64,000 bases of DNA from Zobellia roscoffensis (GTDB taxonomy: Bacteria; Bacteroidota; Bacteroidia; Flavobacteriales; Flavobacteriaceae). Where the stretch lies: assembly GCF_015330165.1 (NCBI RefSeq), contig NZ_JADDXT010000002.1, positions 4,442,911 to 4,506,910 on the forward strand, given 5' to 3'. The notes beneath the pieces were generated by a model. The model was not told where the DNA came from. It ran no database searches and saw only the letters and a list, made by a program, of their open reading frames with translations. The translations under genes and the position numbers were made by a program. Shown in pieces: positions 28,188 through 38,690 of the stretch; positions within the stretch are counted from its first letter, which is position 1; each line of letters starts with the position of its first letter.

Positions 28188-29825
28188 TTACAAAGATGAA
28201 ATATACTCTTCTAGGTTGACGGACCTCTCTAATTTCATTTTTTTTCGCAATCTATAGCGAGTAGTATGAACCGATTCAACAGAAATACCCAAAAGTCTAG
28301 CCATCTCCTTACTTGAAAAGTTAAGTTTAATTAAAGCACAAATTTTTTGATCTGCTTGACTTAACTTTGGGTACAAACTAGTAATTTTATTATAAAAATC
28401 TTCATTAACAGCTGTAAACCTTAATCTAAATTCATCCCAATTATCATTCCTGTTATGAGATATAGATTTTAGGACCTGTTTAATTTCCGGTTTATCCGTA
28501 GCGTCTTCAGCTCCTTTCAGTCTATCCGCAATTTCATTTAAGAACTCATCTTTTTCAACCATTTTTAAGGCCGACACGGCAAGTTCTTTATTTTTTAGAG
28601 CCAAAAGTTCCTTCCCTTTCTTAATTTCCAGCTGCTTATTTCTTCTTATTAATCGTTTTTCTGCTAGGTGCTGAGACCGCATGTACTTAAAATAAATTAT
28701 GCCAATTATTACTAAAAAAACTAAAGACCCCAACAAAATAACACGTTGTAGCATAGAAATTTCATCCGCCTGTTCTAATTTTTCCAAACGTTGTGCCTGC
28801 AATAACTGTTCTTGTTTTTCCTTTTCTATCCTGAACTCATCTTTAATCTCTAATAGATTTTGATTAATAACCGTTCTACCATCGAAAAATTGAGCATCGA
28901 TTTCCCTTGCTTTTTTTTGATTTTGCAAGGCTTTATCATATTGCCCCAAACTCTCATATAAATTAGCCAACTTTCCATGCACTAATGAAGAAAAATCTAC
29001 ATGACTATCATACTTTTCGGATGTTTCCAGAGCTTTTGCGTAAAAAAATTCACTTTCGGTAAATTCTGATAATTCATTATACACATCTCCCATATCTGAA
29101 TAAACAAGAACTAAATAGGAGGGTCTGTTTTCAACAAACCAAGGCTCTACCTTTTTTAAAAGATCTAAGGCCTCCTTATTTTCATTTTCCACATGTTTTT
29201 GAAAGGCCTTTTCAAAATGTAAATACGGCATTGGCAACTGCTTAGACGTAGGAGCGTAATTAAGGAAGCAACTATCCAAATAAACTTTGTGCATATCCGG
29301 CTGATTCAGCACTCTATGGGTTGCACTTAACAAGTAATAATTCCATACCAAATCCGTTTTCTTCAACTGACTTTTTTCAACCAATTTACGGTTGATTTCC
29401 AAAGATCTTTTTAAATACTCTAATGCTTCTTCTTTCCGTTTAAAAAAGCTGTACAACCTACCCAGCCAATTGTAAACGGATGCCTTTAATTCGTCATTGT
29501 TTGCTTTGTCCGCTAAAAAAAGTGCATACCATAGCGTATCATAAGACTTTGTATAATCTACATGCTGACCATAGATATATGGCATCTCCAGCAATGCTTT
29601 TACAGCATTTAGAGTGTCTCCTTCCTTTAAAAACTCTGTATGCTTTGCCTCTAATAAAATAAGCGCGCTTTCTGGATTATTCCGTCGTAATTTTTTAGCC
29701 GTATCAAAAAATATTTCAGCTTTTAATTCCTCCTCTGATGTTTCTTGAGCAGCTACTTTTCCAAACGGAAAGAAAAAAAGAAAAATTAAAGCAATTATTC
29801 CTGTATTTTTTAGTCGTTGCATCAT
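28188..29825 (-). CDS. TPR regulator with membrane helix and LuxR-type HTH
   Basis: A 545-residue protein. It has a signal peptide (ending KVAAQ), a TPR-rich exported domain of about residues 30-320, a single membrane helix (about 365-382), a coiled-coil stretch rich in Lys/Leu (about 390-430) and a C-terminal HTH with FSSKEMARLLGISVESVHTTRYRLRKKM. This layout is widespread in Flavobacteriia and suggests a periplasmic sensor that directly contacts DNA or a complex below the membrane. The ligand is unknown. The start could be the ATG at 29825 or 29822. It follows the VCBS gene with a 3-base gap, so the two are co-transcribed. Confidence 0.8.
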   Translation of the reverse strand: MMQRLKNTGIIALIFLFFFPFGKVAAQETSEEELKAEIFFDTAKKLRRNNPESALILLEAKHTEFLKEGDTLNAVKALLEMPYIYGQHVDYTKSYDTLWYALFLADKANNDELKASVYNWLGRLYSFFKRKEEALEYLKRSLEINRKLVEKSQLKKTDLVWNYYLLSATHRVLNQPDMHKVYLDSCFLNYAPTSKQLPMPYLHFEKAFQKHVENENKEALDLLKKVEPWFVENRPSYLVLVYSDMGDVYNELSEFTESEFFYAKALETSEKYDSHVDFSSLVHGKLANLYESLGQYDKALQNQKKAREIDAQFFDGRTVINQNLLEIKDEFRIEKEKQEQLLQAQRLEKLEQADEISMLQRVILLGSLVFLVIIGIIYFKYMRSQHLAEKRLIRRNKQLEIKKGKELLALKNKELAVSALKMVEKDEFLNEIADRLKGAEDATDKPEIKQVLKSISHNRNDNWDEFRLRFTAVNEDFYNKITSLYPKLSQADQKICALIKLNFSSKEMARLLGISVESVHTTRYRLRKKMKLERSVNLEEYISSL

Positions 29826-29828
29826 GTT

Positions 29829-32800
29829 TTAATTCACGCTAACTTTAATTTGGAATAAATCATGGTAATCGTTGTTGTTAGCAACCAACACAAACTTGCC
29901 ATAATTCGTATTTAAAACCTCAATGTTTCTAACATCCTTGTCCGCAAAAAAACCGGATACACCATTCAAAATTGGCTTAAATACACCTTTACCATTTCCT
30001 CTTAAAAAGACTCCGGTTCCAGCATCGGAACGTGTTGTTTCTACCTCTGATTGATAATTATTTCCCGCCAATAACAAATCCCTATATCCGTCACCATCAA
30101 AATCTTCAAAAATCATACTATTGATGGGAGCTGCTTGAATGCGATTAGCAAAAGGCTTAAAACTGAATTTACCATTATCGTTCAAAAATATACCTGATCT
30201 AAACTCAGTGGCCTTGTAATGAAGGGCTGTTTGGAGACCTTCACCAACAATACCCTTTAAATCTTTACTGGCAAAATCTGTGTATGTCGGTATTTTTTGT
30301 GCCAAATGTGGCAACTGCTGTGTCATACAGCTTTTACCTCTAACAGGTACTTGCTTACCCTCATATTCTTTCGCCAAAATAACATCCTCAGAACCGTTCA
30401 TATCAAAATCTGAAGTATAGATTTCAAACGGTTTCTCATAAGAAGCATGAAATTTGGAATTTAACCCCAAATTCCCTCCTACAATATCTTTGTCTCCATC
30501 TCCATCTATATCATCTATTAAGAGTTCGTTCCACCAACCTACGGCATTTGCTAATTCTGGATATGCGTCACTACGTTCTAGCTTATTATTTTTATTTAAA
30601 AAAACCAAAATACCCATCCACTCGCCAGTCACAACCAAATCCACTTTTTGATCATTATTCATGTCTACCCATTTGGCATCGGTAACCAGACCTAACCCCT
30701 GTAATTCCGGAGCAAGGTTTTCATTTTGGATTGTAAATTTACCTGCATCATTCACTAGCAATAAACTACTTGCTGGATGTGGATATTTACCGGTAATTAG
30801 CCTTCCGCCAATAAATAAATCTATATCTCCATCTCCATCGTAATCTGAAGGCACAACCACTGAACCTGAAATACCTACTTCTGGAATAGCATTTTTAGCT
30901 TTCTTAAAATTCCCCTTACCATCGTTTAGATATAATCTATCTACCAACATCCTAGGGTTTTCCTTGAACTCATAACTACCGCTAACTACGTAAAGGTCAT
31001 AATCTCCGTCACCATCTGCATCAAAAAAAGTAGCCCCTACATCTTCATACGACTTATCCTCTATAAGAGCAGGTGAACTTATCTTTTGAAATGAATTTGA
31101 CCGGCTTACAAGTAGTTGCCCAGGTTGGTCTTTTCCTCCTCCTATAAAAACGTCTTCTTGCCCGTCTCCATTAATATCGGCCTTTGCCAAGGAAGGACCT
31201 AATTGCGACAATTTATGAGGTAGTAAAATCTGTAAATCAAAATCGTTAAAGTAAGGGTCTGAGTGACGGTTATCAAAAGTGACTTTAGTAAAAAGTAAAT
31301 CTGCCTTATCCTCTTCTTTTACTTTGGTTTCCGCAAAGCGATAATTTAATTGTAAAGATTGATTGGCATCTACATCTTCCAATTCCTGGATTTTTCCATC
31401 GGGCCAAATAATTTCCATCCGTTTTACGAACAAATGTTTTCCCAAACCGAAGTAAAGGGAATTTGGAACTGAAGATAAAAAGCCTCTAGTTGGTGTTACC
31501 TGGCGCGTTTGTTTTGTACCGTCATCAAAGTACAAATTCACTGTTGCGCCTACTCCAAAAGTATTTTTTCCGGCAGCAATCAAATCTATCTCTAAATAGT
31601 ATTTACGCTGGTTGTCAATAGCTCTATTTTCTAAAAAAGTAGCTTTATCGTTTATGTTATTTACCACGATATCCAAATCGCCATCATTATCAAAATCGGC
31701 ATACGCAGCTCCGTTTGAAAAGGAAGGTTCACTATCTACCCATGAATCGCTCATGTCTTCAAAAGTTAAATCTCCATTATTTCTATAAAAGAAGTTTTTT
31801 AGTTTTTGCTGCGGAAGCATCTTGGCAAACTTTAGAAAATCTTCGGATGTAGGTTTTCTCTTATTCTCTCTTAGTATCTCAAGAATTTCATTATTCTTAT
31901 CTCGATCAATAACATCACGATACACACCATTTGTAACGTAAACGTCATTAAAACCATCCAAATCAAAATCTGCAGAAAGTAAAGACCAACTCCAGTCCGT
32001 ATTGGCTATACCTGCCATATTCCCAACTTCACTAAAAGTTCCATTACCGTTATTGGTCTGGAGCATGTTGTGCATGTATTGATGGTGATACCCTTTCTCC
32101 ACCATATGTTCAAAATCTGCTATGGAAGTCATGGCCATAGTAGTTTTAGACCGCACATAATCTTGCGGATTCATGTCCAAGGTCATTAAATCCAGAAGGC
32201 CATCATTATCAATATCCGCCATATCACTACCCATACTATTGAATGACATGTGCTTAAAAAGCTTGTCCCGAGATTCTGTAAAGGTACCATCGCCATTATT
32301 CACATAGGCCAAATCCGGTACGTTGAAATCATTACAGATATAGATATCATCCCAACCATCATTATTCAAATCTCCAACTTGCGGATTAAGCCCAAAGCCT
32401 ATATCATAAAGTAATCCTGCTTTTTGGGATACATCCGTAAAATGACCAGTGCCATCATTCTCATATAATTTATCACTCCCTTTTAACTTTTCACTTTTAG
32501 GGTCTTTTTGAGTTTTGTTCAAATCTATTATTTCCGATCTGCTGGTGATATCCGGTGTGTTTGAAACATACACGTCCAAATCATTATCTTTATCATAGTC
32601 AAAAAAGGTAGCCTGAATTGTTCTGTTGGGATCAGCAAGGCCCATTTCTTCTGCACGTTCCGTAAAGCTTACTCCAGCTTCTCCTATGGGACCATTGTTT
32701 ATATATAGTAAATTTTTGAATTTCCCATCCTCATCTTGCCAACCACCTCTTGACACATAGATATCCAAAAATCCATCTCCATTTACATCGGCCATGGTGA

Positions 32801-33182
32801 CGCCTGTGTTAAAACCAGGTCGCTGCTCTATACCGGCGGCTTTAGTAATGTCTTCAAAATGAAGGTTTCCCGTATTGAGGTATAATTTATCCTCGGATGA
32901 ATTGGAGGTGAAATAAATATCATCAAAACCATCATCGTTCAAATCCCCAACAGCTACACCTCCACCAATATACGTGTACATATATTGATAATAATTAGAC
33001 TCTAACGATTCTTCTAAGGTGTTTACAAAATCAATTCCCGAAAGATCAGATGAAACTTCACTGAAGAGTTTAGGTGATTTTTCTTCCGATGATTGATTTA
33101 CTTTATTGTCATTTTTAGATTTATTACATGAACTTACAATAAATAGAAAAGACAAGGCAAAAGCAGTAAGATAATATCTCAT
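29829..33182 (-). CDS. VCBS/FG-GAP repeat lipoprotein with UnbV/ASPIC domain
   Basis: An 1117-residue lipoprotein (lipobox FIVSSC near residue 19). Many FG-GAP/VCBS calcium-binding repeats of the type D-x-D/N-x-D-G-x-x-D form beta-propeller blades at about 75-560 and 660-1090. An ASPIC/UnbV domain lies between them (about 545-620, GVGATVNLYFDDGT through EIIWPDGK). Such proteins commonly accompany SusCD systems in Bacteroidota and are thought to be surface binding proteins. It heads a two-gene unit with the TPR-LuxR regulator, which suggests that it presents a ligand or signal to that regulator. Confidence 0.85.
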   Translation of the reverse strand: MRYYLTAFALSFLFIVSSCNKSKNDNKVNQSSEEKSPKLFSEVSSDLSGIDFVNTLEESLESNYYQYMYTYIGGGVAVGDLNDDGFDDIYFTSNSSEDKLYLNTGNLHFEDITKAAGIEQRPGFNTGVTMADVNGDGFLDIYVSRGGWQDEDGKFKNLLYINNGPIGEAGVSFTERAEEMGLADPNRTIQATFFDYDKDNDLDVYVSNTPDITSRSEIIDLNKTQKDPKSEKLKGSDKLYENDGTGHFTDVSQKAGLLYDIGFGLNPQVGDLNNDGWDDIYICNDFNVPDLAYVNNGDGTFTESRDKLFKHMSFNSMGSDMADIDNDGLLDLMTLDMNPQDYVRSKTTMAMTSIADFEHMVEKGYHHQYMHNMLQTNNGNGTFSEVGNMAGIANTDWSWSLLSADFDLDGFNDVYVTNGVYRDVIDRDKNNEILEILRENKRKPTSEDFLKFAKMLPQQKLKNFFYRNNGDLTFEDMSDSWVDSEPSFSNGAAYADFDNDGDLDIVVNNINDKATFLENRAIDNQRKYYLEIDLIAAGKNTFGVGATVNLYFDDGTKQTRQVTPTRGFLSSVPNSLYFGLGKHLFVKRMEIIWPDGKIQELEDVDANQSLQLNYRFAETKVKEEDKADLLFTKVTFDNRHSDPYFNDFDLQILLPHKLSQLGPSLAKADINGDGQEDVFIGGGKDQPGQLLVSRSNSFQKISSPALIEDKSYEDVGATFFDADGDGDYDLYVVSGSYEFKENPRMLVDRLYLNDGKGNFKKAKNAIPEVGISGSVVVPSDYDGDGDIDLFIGGRLITGKYPHPASSLLLVNDAGKFTIQNENLAPELQGLGLVTDAKWVDMNNDQKVDLVVTGEWMGILVFLNKNNKLERSDAYPELANAVGWWNELLIDDIDGDGDKDIVGGNLGLNSKFHASYEKPFEIYTSDFDMNGSEDVILAKEYEGKQVPVRGKSCMTQQLPHLAQKIPTYTDFASKDLKGIVGEGLQTALHYKATEFRSGIFLNDNGKFSFKPFANRIQAAPINSMIFEDFDGDGYRDLLLAGNNYQSEVETTRSDAGTGVFLRGNGKGVFKPILNGVSGFFADKDVRNIEVLNTNYGKFVLVANNNDYHDLFQIKVSVN

Positions 33183-33298
33183 AAGTTACCTATATATGAT
33201 AAAAAAAAAGAATAGACATCCTAAAAATACAAAGATTTTTAGCGTAAGACCTGTACGAATAGGTCGATATAGTTATCAAGTAGTAATGCATATTCCAG

Positions 33299-33333
33299 AA
33301 AAAACGGCAAGGTTTACAAAGAAACCTTACCGT
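33299..33333 (-). terminator. Terminator after SusD (pair 2)
   Basis: Minus-strand stem ACGGTAAGGTTT/AAACCTTGCCGT (12 bp with one G-U, 6-base loop) followed by five or six T. It begins about 25 bases after the SusD stop and separates the SusCD pair from the VCBS gene. Confidence 0.85.
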
Positions 33334-33342
33334 CATGCTTAA

Positions 33343-33355
33343 AACTAACTCAACT
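33343..33355 (-). repeat. 13-base 3'-UTR motif, copy 2
   Basis: AGTTGAGTTAGTT on the minus strand, starting 2 bases after the SusD stop codon and ending 9 bases before the terminator stem. Confidence 0.6.
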
Positions 33356-33357
33356 TC

Positions 33358-34962
33358 TTAGTTTGCCAAATTTGGATTTCTATCTACCTCTGGCTGTGGT
33401 CTGGGTGCAAAATAATTTGATGGTGCCGTAGATCCTATTATTGCATTTGTTTCTTTCGTTATTGGCTGATCGGTCAATGTATTGATTGAAACTCTTGGGT
33501 CTCTTGCCGTACCGCCAAGTGCAGCTTCAACTTGCTCCTTCCGCACCAAATCATTATATCTTAAATACTCACCTGCCAATTCCCATTTTCTCTCTAGATA
33601 TGCTAAATCCTGGATGGTTCCATCGGCAGCGCTTACATCAGCAAGGCCCGCTCTATTTCGTACATCGTTAAGCGCTTGCCATGCATCAGCTCCGGCGGTT
33701 CCTGCTTCACCAGAAGCTTCAGCGTATATGAGAAGTAGTTCTGCATATCTCATATAGTAATCATTTCGATCACTTTGAAAACCACTGAATGTTCCTTCTT
33801 CAAATGGACCAACAATTTTTCTAAAAACTGGTTGAGCTTGATCTACAAAACTTGTCCATGGCAAGAAACTTACTGCTCCTGCTACATCAGATGTAGCACG
33901 GGACTCCTGGTCTGGATCAGCAGGTCCTGGTAAAGGACCGTCCAAAGGAATCTGTGTATGATATGTGGCATCCTTTCTAGGACCTTCAGGCATATCTTCA
34001 AAATATCTAATTTCTGCAAAAGTCTCTTGCCACCCTTGAGTCGCATAATCACTAGGTAAACCTAGTTTTCCGTTTTTACGATTAGGAAGTCCACAAGAGG
34101 CACAATATGCTATTGTAAAAATAGATTCCGTATTAAATCTTCCCTCAACAGTATATAGGGTAGCCATATCAGGGACCAAGGCAAAACCATGTGTACCTGC
34201 ATTGTTCATTACTTGTTTTGCACTTGCGGCGGCCATAGCATATTTAGACGCATCTTTAACAGGGTAACCCGCCCAATCCAAATATAATCTGGCAAGAATT
34301 GCTCGTGCTGAACCTGAATTAGGGTCAGAAGCCCCTACATTTGTTTTTGCAGGAAGCATAGTTTCAGCGGTTAACATGTCACTTTCAATCTGTTGATAAA
34401 CCTCTTCTTGCGTAGCTAATTCTCTTTCAAAATCAATCTCTAAATCCAATGGAAGTACAATTCTACCATGAACACGAGCCAGATGATAAAACATTAAACC
34501 TCTTAAAAAATAGGTTTGTCCTAACAATTCTTTCTGACGAGCAGCATCTGATGGAAAATCAACTCCTTCTGAATTGATAATAACCGTATTTGCTGCTTTT
34601 ACCATGGCATAAACACCTGCCCAGTTTGTAGCAGACCTACCATTGGTAGCGGCAACATTTCTTTGGTCATACTCCCTAAAATCTGCCTTGTTACTTTCTC
34701 TATGGGTAGTCATATCATCTCCTGCCCAACCGTTTACATAGAATGTAGTCATCCAAGCTGCTTTATTCAACTTTCCGAAAATTCCGTTCACTGCTAGTTC
34801 TAGCTCATCTATACTATTGTAAGGCTCAACAGCCAAGTTTGCTCTGCCTGGAACTTCATCAAGTTCAAATTGTTCGCAACTATGAAAAGTCATTGCGCAG
34901 ACCGCCATGGCACAAATTGCCACTAGCGTCTTTACCGATTTATTTCTATTATGTATTTTCAT
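33358..34962 (-). CDS. SusD-like outer-membrane glycan-binding lipoprotein (pair 2)
   Basis: A 534-residue RagB/SusD protein with an unusually long N-terminal lead before the lipobox (CAMTFHSC, Cys near 29). The helical core is typical: LLGQTYFLRGLMFYHLARVHG near 140 and ARAILARLYLDWAGY near 215. The C-terminal NDVRNRAGL and ERKWELAGEYLRYNDLVR segments lie near 430-470. It starts 30 bases after the SusC gene and is the last gene before a strong terminator. There is no hydrolase in this two-gene unit, so its glycan is not given by close neighbours, although it is flanked by galactan genes on both sides. Confidence 0.92.
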   Translation of the reverse strand: MKIHNRNKSVKTLVAICAMAVCAMTFHSCEQFELDEVPGRANLAVEPYNSIDELELAVNGIFGKLNKAAWMTTFYVNGWAGDDMTTHRESNKADFREYDQRNVAATNGRSATNWAGVYAMVKAANTVIINSEGVDFPSDAARQKELLGQTYFLRGLMFYHLARVHGRIVLPLDLEIDFERELATQEEVYQQIESDMLTAETMLPAKTNVGASDPNSGSARAILARLYLDWAGYPVKDASKYAMAAASAKQVMNNAGTHGFALVPDMATLYTVEGRFNTESIFTIAYCASCGLPNRKNGKLGLPSDYATQGWQETFAEIRYFEDMPEGPRKDATYHTQIPLDGPLPGPADPDQESRATSDVAGAVSFLPWTSFVDQAQPVFRKIVGPFEEGTFSGFQSDRNDYYMRYAELLLIYAEASGEAGTAGADAWQALNDVRNRAGLADVSAADGTIQDLAYLERKWELAGEYLRYNDLVRKEQVEAALGGTARDPRVSINTLTDQPITKETNAIIGSTAPSNYFAPRPQPEVDRNPNLAN

Positions 34963-34992
34963 TTTTTTATTATTTCGATTTGCAATTTTTAA

Positions 34993-37900
34993 TTAAAATC
35001 CGATTTTAACTCCCAAAGTATATGTTCTAGGATTGGGATACGCTCCTATATTTATACCTGAAGCAACATCTTCATTACCTTGAGCACTTCTTCTAGAAGT
35101 TCCTTCTGGATCATAACCCGAGTAATCTGTAATCAAAAATAAATTCTGACCGCCCCCATAAAGCTTAATAGTTGTGTTTCCTAAACCTTTAATATCTTTT
35201 ATGGTGTACCCAATAGTTAAGTTGCTCAATCTAATAAAATCACCTTTTTCTACATAACGGCTAGACTCATACAAGCCTGCGAAAGCCGGTATGTCCGTCT
35301 CATTGGTTGGCGTCCATTGATTAACTTGATCTGGCGAAAGGAAACTTCTAGAATCCCCAGCTCCACCCACAATTGCGGCTTGTTGAATATTGTAAACATC
35401 AAAACCATGTACACCTTGTAAAAAGATGTTTATATCCCAATTCTTATAATTTATTGAATTATTGAACCCCCATGTCGTTGTTGGCGTACCATTTCCTATA
35501 GCCCCGTATAGAATTTCATTATTCTCATCAAGAAGATATCTAGCCTCTCCTGGTTTTGCTATTGGTGTTCCCTCATCATTTGTTGGAATATTATCTGTAG
35601 TTTTCCAAGTTCCTAAGAAAGTGGCTCCTCTAAACTGGCCTAATGGTTCACCTACCTCAATAAAGTTAAGAATATTTCCTTGGCCACCAGGAGCTTGAAA
35701 CTGACCTAAAATTTCGGTTAGGCCATCATTTAATTGAGTTACTTCATTTTTAACATAAGACAATGATAAGTTGGCATTCCAGTTTAAGTTCTCCGTATTG
35801 ATAATGTCATAGCCAATAGTAAGATCAACACCTACATTTTCAACTTCACCCACATTTTTAACAATTGTTCTATCTCCAAGCTCGCCCCCATCATAATCCG
35901 GAATAGCGGCATCTAACAACAAGTCTTCAGTTACCTTTTTATAACCATCAAGACTAATACTACCACGACCTTGTGCAAATCCAAAATCAATACCAACATT
36001 TCCTTGTGTGGTTGTTTCCCATGTTGCGAAAGGGTTTCCTATTCTGTTGATGAAAGTACCAGTGGTTGCCGCCGACCCATCTGCTGCATAACTGTTAAAG
36101 CCCAATGTGCTAAAAGTTGAATACGGACCAATGTTTTGATTACCTACTTGTCCCCAACCCGCTCTAAGTTTTAAACTTGTGTCTCCAGATTGATCTATTA
36201 AATCTGTCATATTATACGCTAAAGCTACGGAAGGAAAAATACCCCATCTTTCTTTTTCTCTAAAAACAGAACTTGCATCATACCTCCCCGTTGCCGTTAA
36301 AAACAAATTGTCATTGAAAATATATTCAGCGCGCAACATAAACGAAGACAACTCTCTCTCATTAAAATCATTATTCACAGTTTGTCCTGAATTTGGAGCT
36401 AGTTCTGCAAAATAAAAACCTCTTCCGTTTAAGGACAAATCATTGGAATTCCATCCATTTCCTCGGAATTTAGAATTTGAGTATTCTTGGACACCTGTTA
36501 ATTTTATATCATGTTTTTCGTTGAAAACTTTTTGCCAGGTAAGAATATTACTTATCTGATAGCTAACATTTTTATTGTTTGCAAAAGACGTATGAGGCAG
36601 TTGATCATCCCCAACTTCCACAGCATAACGTTCAATGTTCAAATTAGAAGTCTGCGACCCCATAATGAGGGAGTAACTGAAATTATCCGTAAAGCTATAG
36701 GTGGCGTTTACTGTAGCATTTAATCTTTCTTCAATATCCTTAATATCTGTTTCATTAAGTGTACGAACAGGGTTGTCGTTCAAAGAGGCAACCGCAGACC
36801 TAATATTGTATTCTCCATTAGAATTAAAAATTGGCGTTGTTGGGTCCCACGTTAAAGCCTTGTAAATAAAACTTCCTTGACCATTTCCAAATCTATCTGT
36901 ATTGTTTTGATTCTCACTTGTACTACCGTACAAATTAAAACCGATTTTAAACTTATCATTTATTTGAGCATCTATATTAGCTCTTGCAGATATTTGTTGG
37001 TAGCCAGTATTAATTACGACACCCTCTTCATCTCTATAATTACCGGATAAATAGTATCTAATTTTACCTTCAGAACCACTTGCCGAAATAGCCAAATTTT
37101 CGCTAAAACCAGTTCTTAATATGGCTTGCTCATAATCAGTACCTCCACTTGCCTCAAGTGCCGCTATTTGTGCAGGAGTGTATACCGCTGCTCCACCAGA
37201 GTTTGTTCTTCTTAGGTTTTCAATAGTTGCAAAATCAGAAGCAGATAACCTTGGCACCGAATTAGGACTTGATGAAACAGTAGTGAAATAATCAACATTG
37301 ATTTTACCCTTTCCTGACCCTTTCTTGGTCGTTATAATAATAACCCCGTTTGACCCCCTAACACCGTATATGGCTGTTGCAGATGCATCTTTTAAAACAT
37401 CCATAGCAGCAATATCATTTGGGTTTATAGTACTTAGGTCTCCACCCAATACACCATCAACTACGACTAATGGACTGTTATTTCCGGTTACTGAGTTCAC
37501 ACCTCTAATCCGAACCTTTACTGCACCGCCAGGCTGTCCGCCCGCTTTTGCTACCGTAACCCCTGCCGCTCTACCTTGTAAAGCTTCTTCTACCCTTGTT
37601 AAGGGTTGATCTTCAAAAGATTTAGAATCTATACGTGATACAGATCCGGTTACATCTGATTTTTTTACCGTACCATATCCAATAACCACAACATCTTCTA
37701 ACTGTTGTACATCAGGCTCCATGGTAACCGTAATAGTGGCTTTATTCCCAACGGTTACATTTTGAGCTGCATAACCTATGTAACTTATAGATAATACATT
37801 TTCACTTGAAGCTTCGATACTGAAGTTACCGTCAAAGTCGGTTACTACACCGTTATTTGTTCCCTTGACCACAACGTTAGCACCGGGTATAGGTTGATTA

Positions 37901-38022
37901 GCCTCATCTAAAACCGTCCCAGTTACGGTTTTTTGAGCATACAATCCCTGCATACCCACTGTTGTAAGAAAGAGTGCCAACAGGCAACTTTTTCTAAGTA
38001 ATTTTTTAATGTGTTCTTTCAT
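34993..38022 (-). CDS. SusC-like TonB-dependent transporter (pair 2)
   Basis: A 1009-residue outer-membrane transporter. It has a signal peptide ending LYAQ, a CarboxypepD-reg-like domain (about 32-110), DVVVIGYGTV, plug strands VRIRGVNS and LVVVDGVLGG (about 165-190), and a TonB barrel ending in GVKIGF. It shares the N-terminal organisation of pair 1 but diverges in the barrel, so a different oligosaccharide is likely. The 5' leader contains a short tandem repeat of ACTCAAAC. Upstream is a 668-base interval with no gene. Confidence 0.92.
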   Translation of the reverse strand: MKEHIKKLLRKSCLLALFLTTVGMQGLYAQKTVTGTVLDEANQPIPGANVVVKGTNNGVVTDFDGNFSIEASSENVLSISYIGYAAQNVTVGNKATITVTMEPDVQQLEDVVVIGYGTVKKSDVTGSVSRIDSKSFEDQPLTRVEEALQGRAAGVTVAKAGGQPGGAVKVRIRGVNSVTGNNSPLVVVDGVLGGDLSTINPNDIAAMDVLKDASATAIYGVRGSNGVIIITTKKGSGKGKINVDYFTTVSSSPNSVPRLSASDFATIENLRRTNSGGAAVYTPAQIAALEASGGTDYEQAILRTGFSENLAISASGSEGKIRYYLSGNYRDEEGVVINTGYQQISARANIDAQINDKFKIGFNLYGSTSENQNNTDRFGNGQGSFIYKALTWDPTTPIFNSNGEYNIRSAVASLNDNPVRTLNETDIKDIEERLNATVNATYSFTDNFSYSLIMGSQTSNLNIERYAVEVGDDQLPHTSFANNKNVSYQISNILTWQKVFNEKHDIKLTGVQEYSNSKFRGNGWNSNDLSLNGRGFYFAELAPNSGQTVNNDFNERELSSFMLRAEYIFNDNLFLTATGRYDASSVFREKERWGIFPSVALAYNMTDLIDQSGDTSLKLRAGWGQVGNQNIGPYSTFSTLGFNSYAADGSAATTGTFINRIGNPFATWETTTQGNVGIDFGFAQGRGSISLDGYKKVTEDLLLDAAIPDYDGGELGDRTIVKNVGEVENVGVDLTIGYDIINTENLNWNANLSLSYVKNEVTQLNDGLTEILGQFQAPGGQGNILNFIEVGEPLGQFRGATFLGTWKTTDNIPTNDEGTPIAKPGEARYLLDENNEILYGAIGNGTPTTTWGFNNSINYKNWDINIFLQGVHGFDVYNIQQAAIVGGAGDSRSFLSPDQVNQWTPTNETDIPAFAGLYESSRYVEKGDFIRLSNLTIGYTIKDIKGLGNTTIKLYGGGQNLFLITDYSGYDPEGTSRRSAQGNEDVASGINIGAYPNPRTYTLGVKIGF

Positions 38023-38690
38023 AATTGTCCGTTTTAGTTTTGAGTGTTTGAGTGTTTGAGTTAAATTATTTAGTTAAGTGGTCCTGTACTATCATCTTTT
38101 TTTCTTAAATATTTCTTAAAAGAAAGTTAGTATTTTTTTATCATAATTATTAAGGATACCATAATAATACAGTGCTAATATTATGAATATTTTAATATGA
38201 AACACTATAGTTTTCCTAGACAAAAACTAGACAACCATCAAAATTTTCAATATTGTAGTAAACATTTTTGTAAGCAGAAAACTTTGTAATCATTAAATTT
38301 TTATCCAGTTTACCAAACTATATTGTTTTTATAAAAAATTGATTTACAATAGATTACATAACAAAATAGATAATTAAAAATCTACCTATCAAAAGAGACA
38401 ACTAAGGAAATTATTAAAATATTGCTAGTATTTCAGCACTAATATTATCTCTAAGATTTGCACTATTTAAACTTACTACTAGACAAGTACCACCTATAGG
38501 CTAGGATTAACAAATGCTGACATTATTTTATCTTTTGAACATATGTTATCCTAATCTTGGCATATCTTATACCTAAAAATTATGTTAAGAAGCCAATTTG
38601 TTCATTATAAAGCACAAAAAAGGGGCGAAATTTCGCCCCTTTTTCTAAAATGCTCTATTTAAAGTCTTTACACCATCTTTTTAGTCAACT
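38023..38690. other. Long AT-rich leader/promoter interval of SusC (pair 2)
   Basis: 668 bases without a convincing gene. Near the SusC start, a tandem ACTCAAAC-type repeat (three units, minus strand) lies at about 38036-38062. A terminator at 38615-38645 ends the sulfatase transcript. A near-match to a -7 box (TATAGTTTG on the minus strand, near 38311-38319) was seen, but no exact one. A short AGTTTT/AAAACT inverted repeat lies near 38209-38228. The rest is very AT-rich. Confidence 0.5.
38615..38645. terminator. Bidirectional-looking terminator after sulfatase 2
   Basis: AAAAAAGGGGCGAAA is followed directly by TTTCGCCCCTTTTT, a perfect palindrome with A and T runs on either side. It lies about 45 bases past the sulfatase stop on the minus strand and could work in both directions. 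Confidence 0.88.

Noticed and set aside
38311..38319. TATAGTTTG (minus strand) as the promoter of SusC pair 2.
   Set aside because: The spacing within the box is one base too long, and the position would give a leader of nearly 300 bases. It is mentioned only as a near-match.
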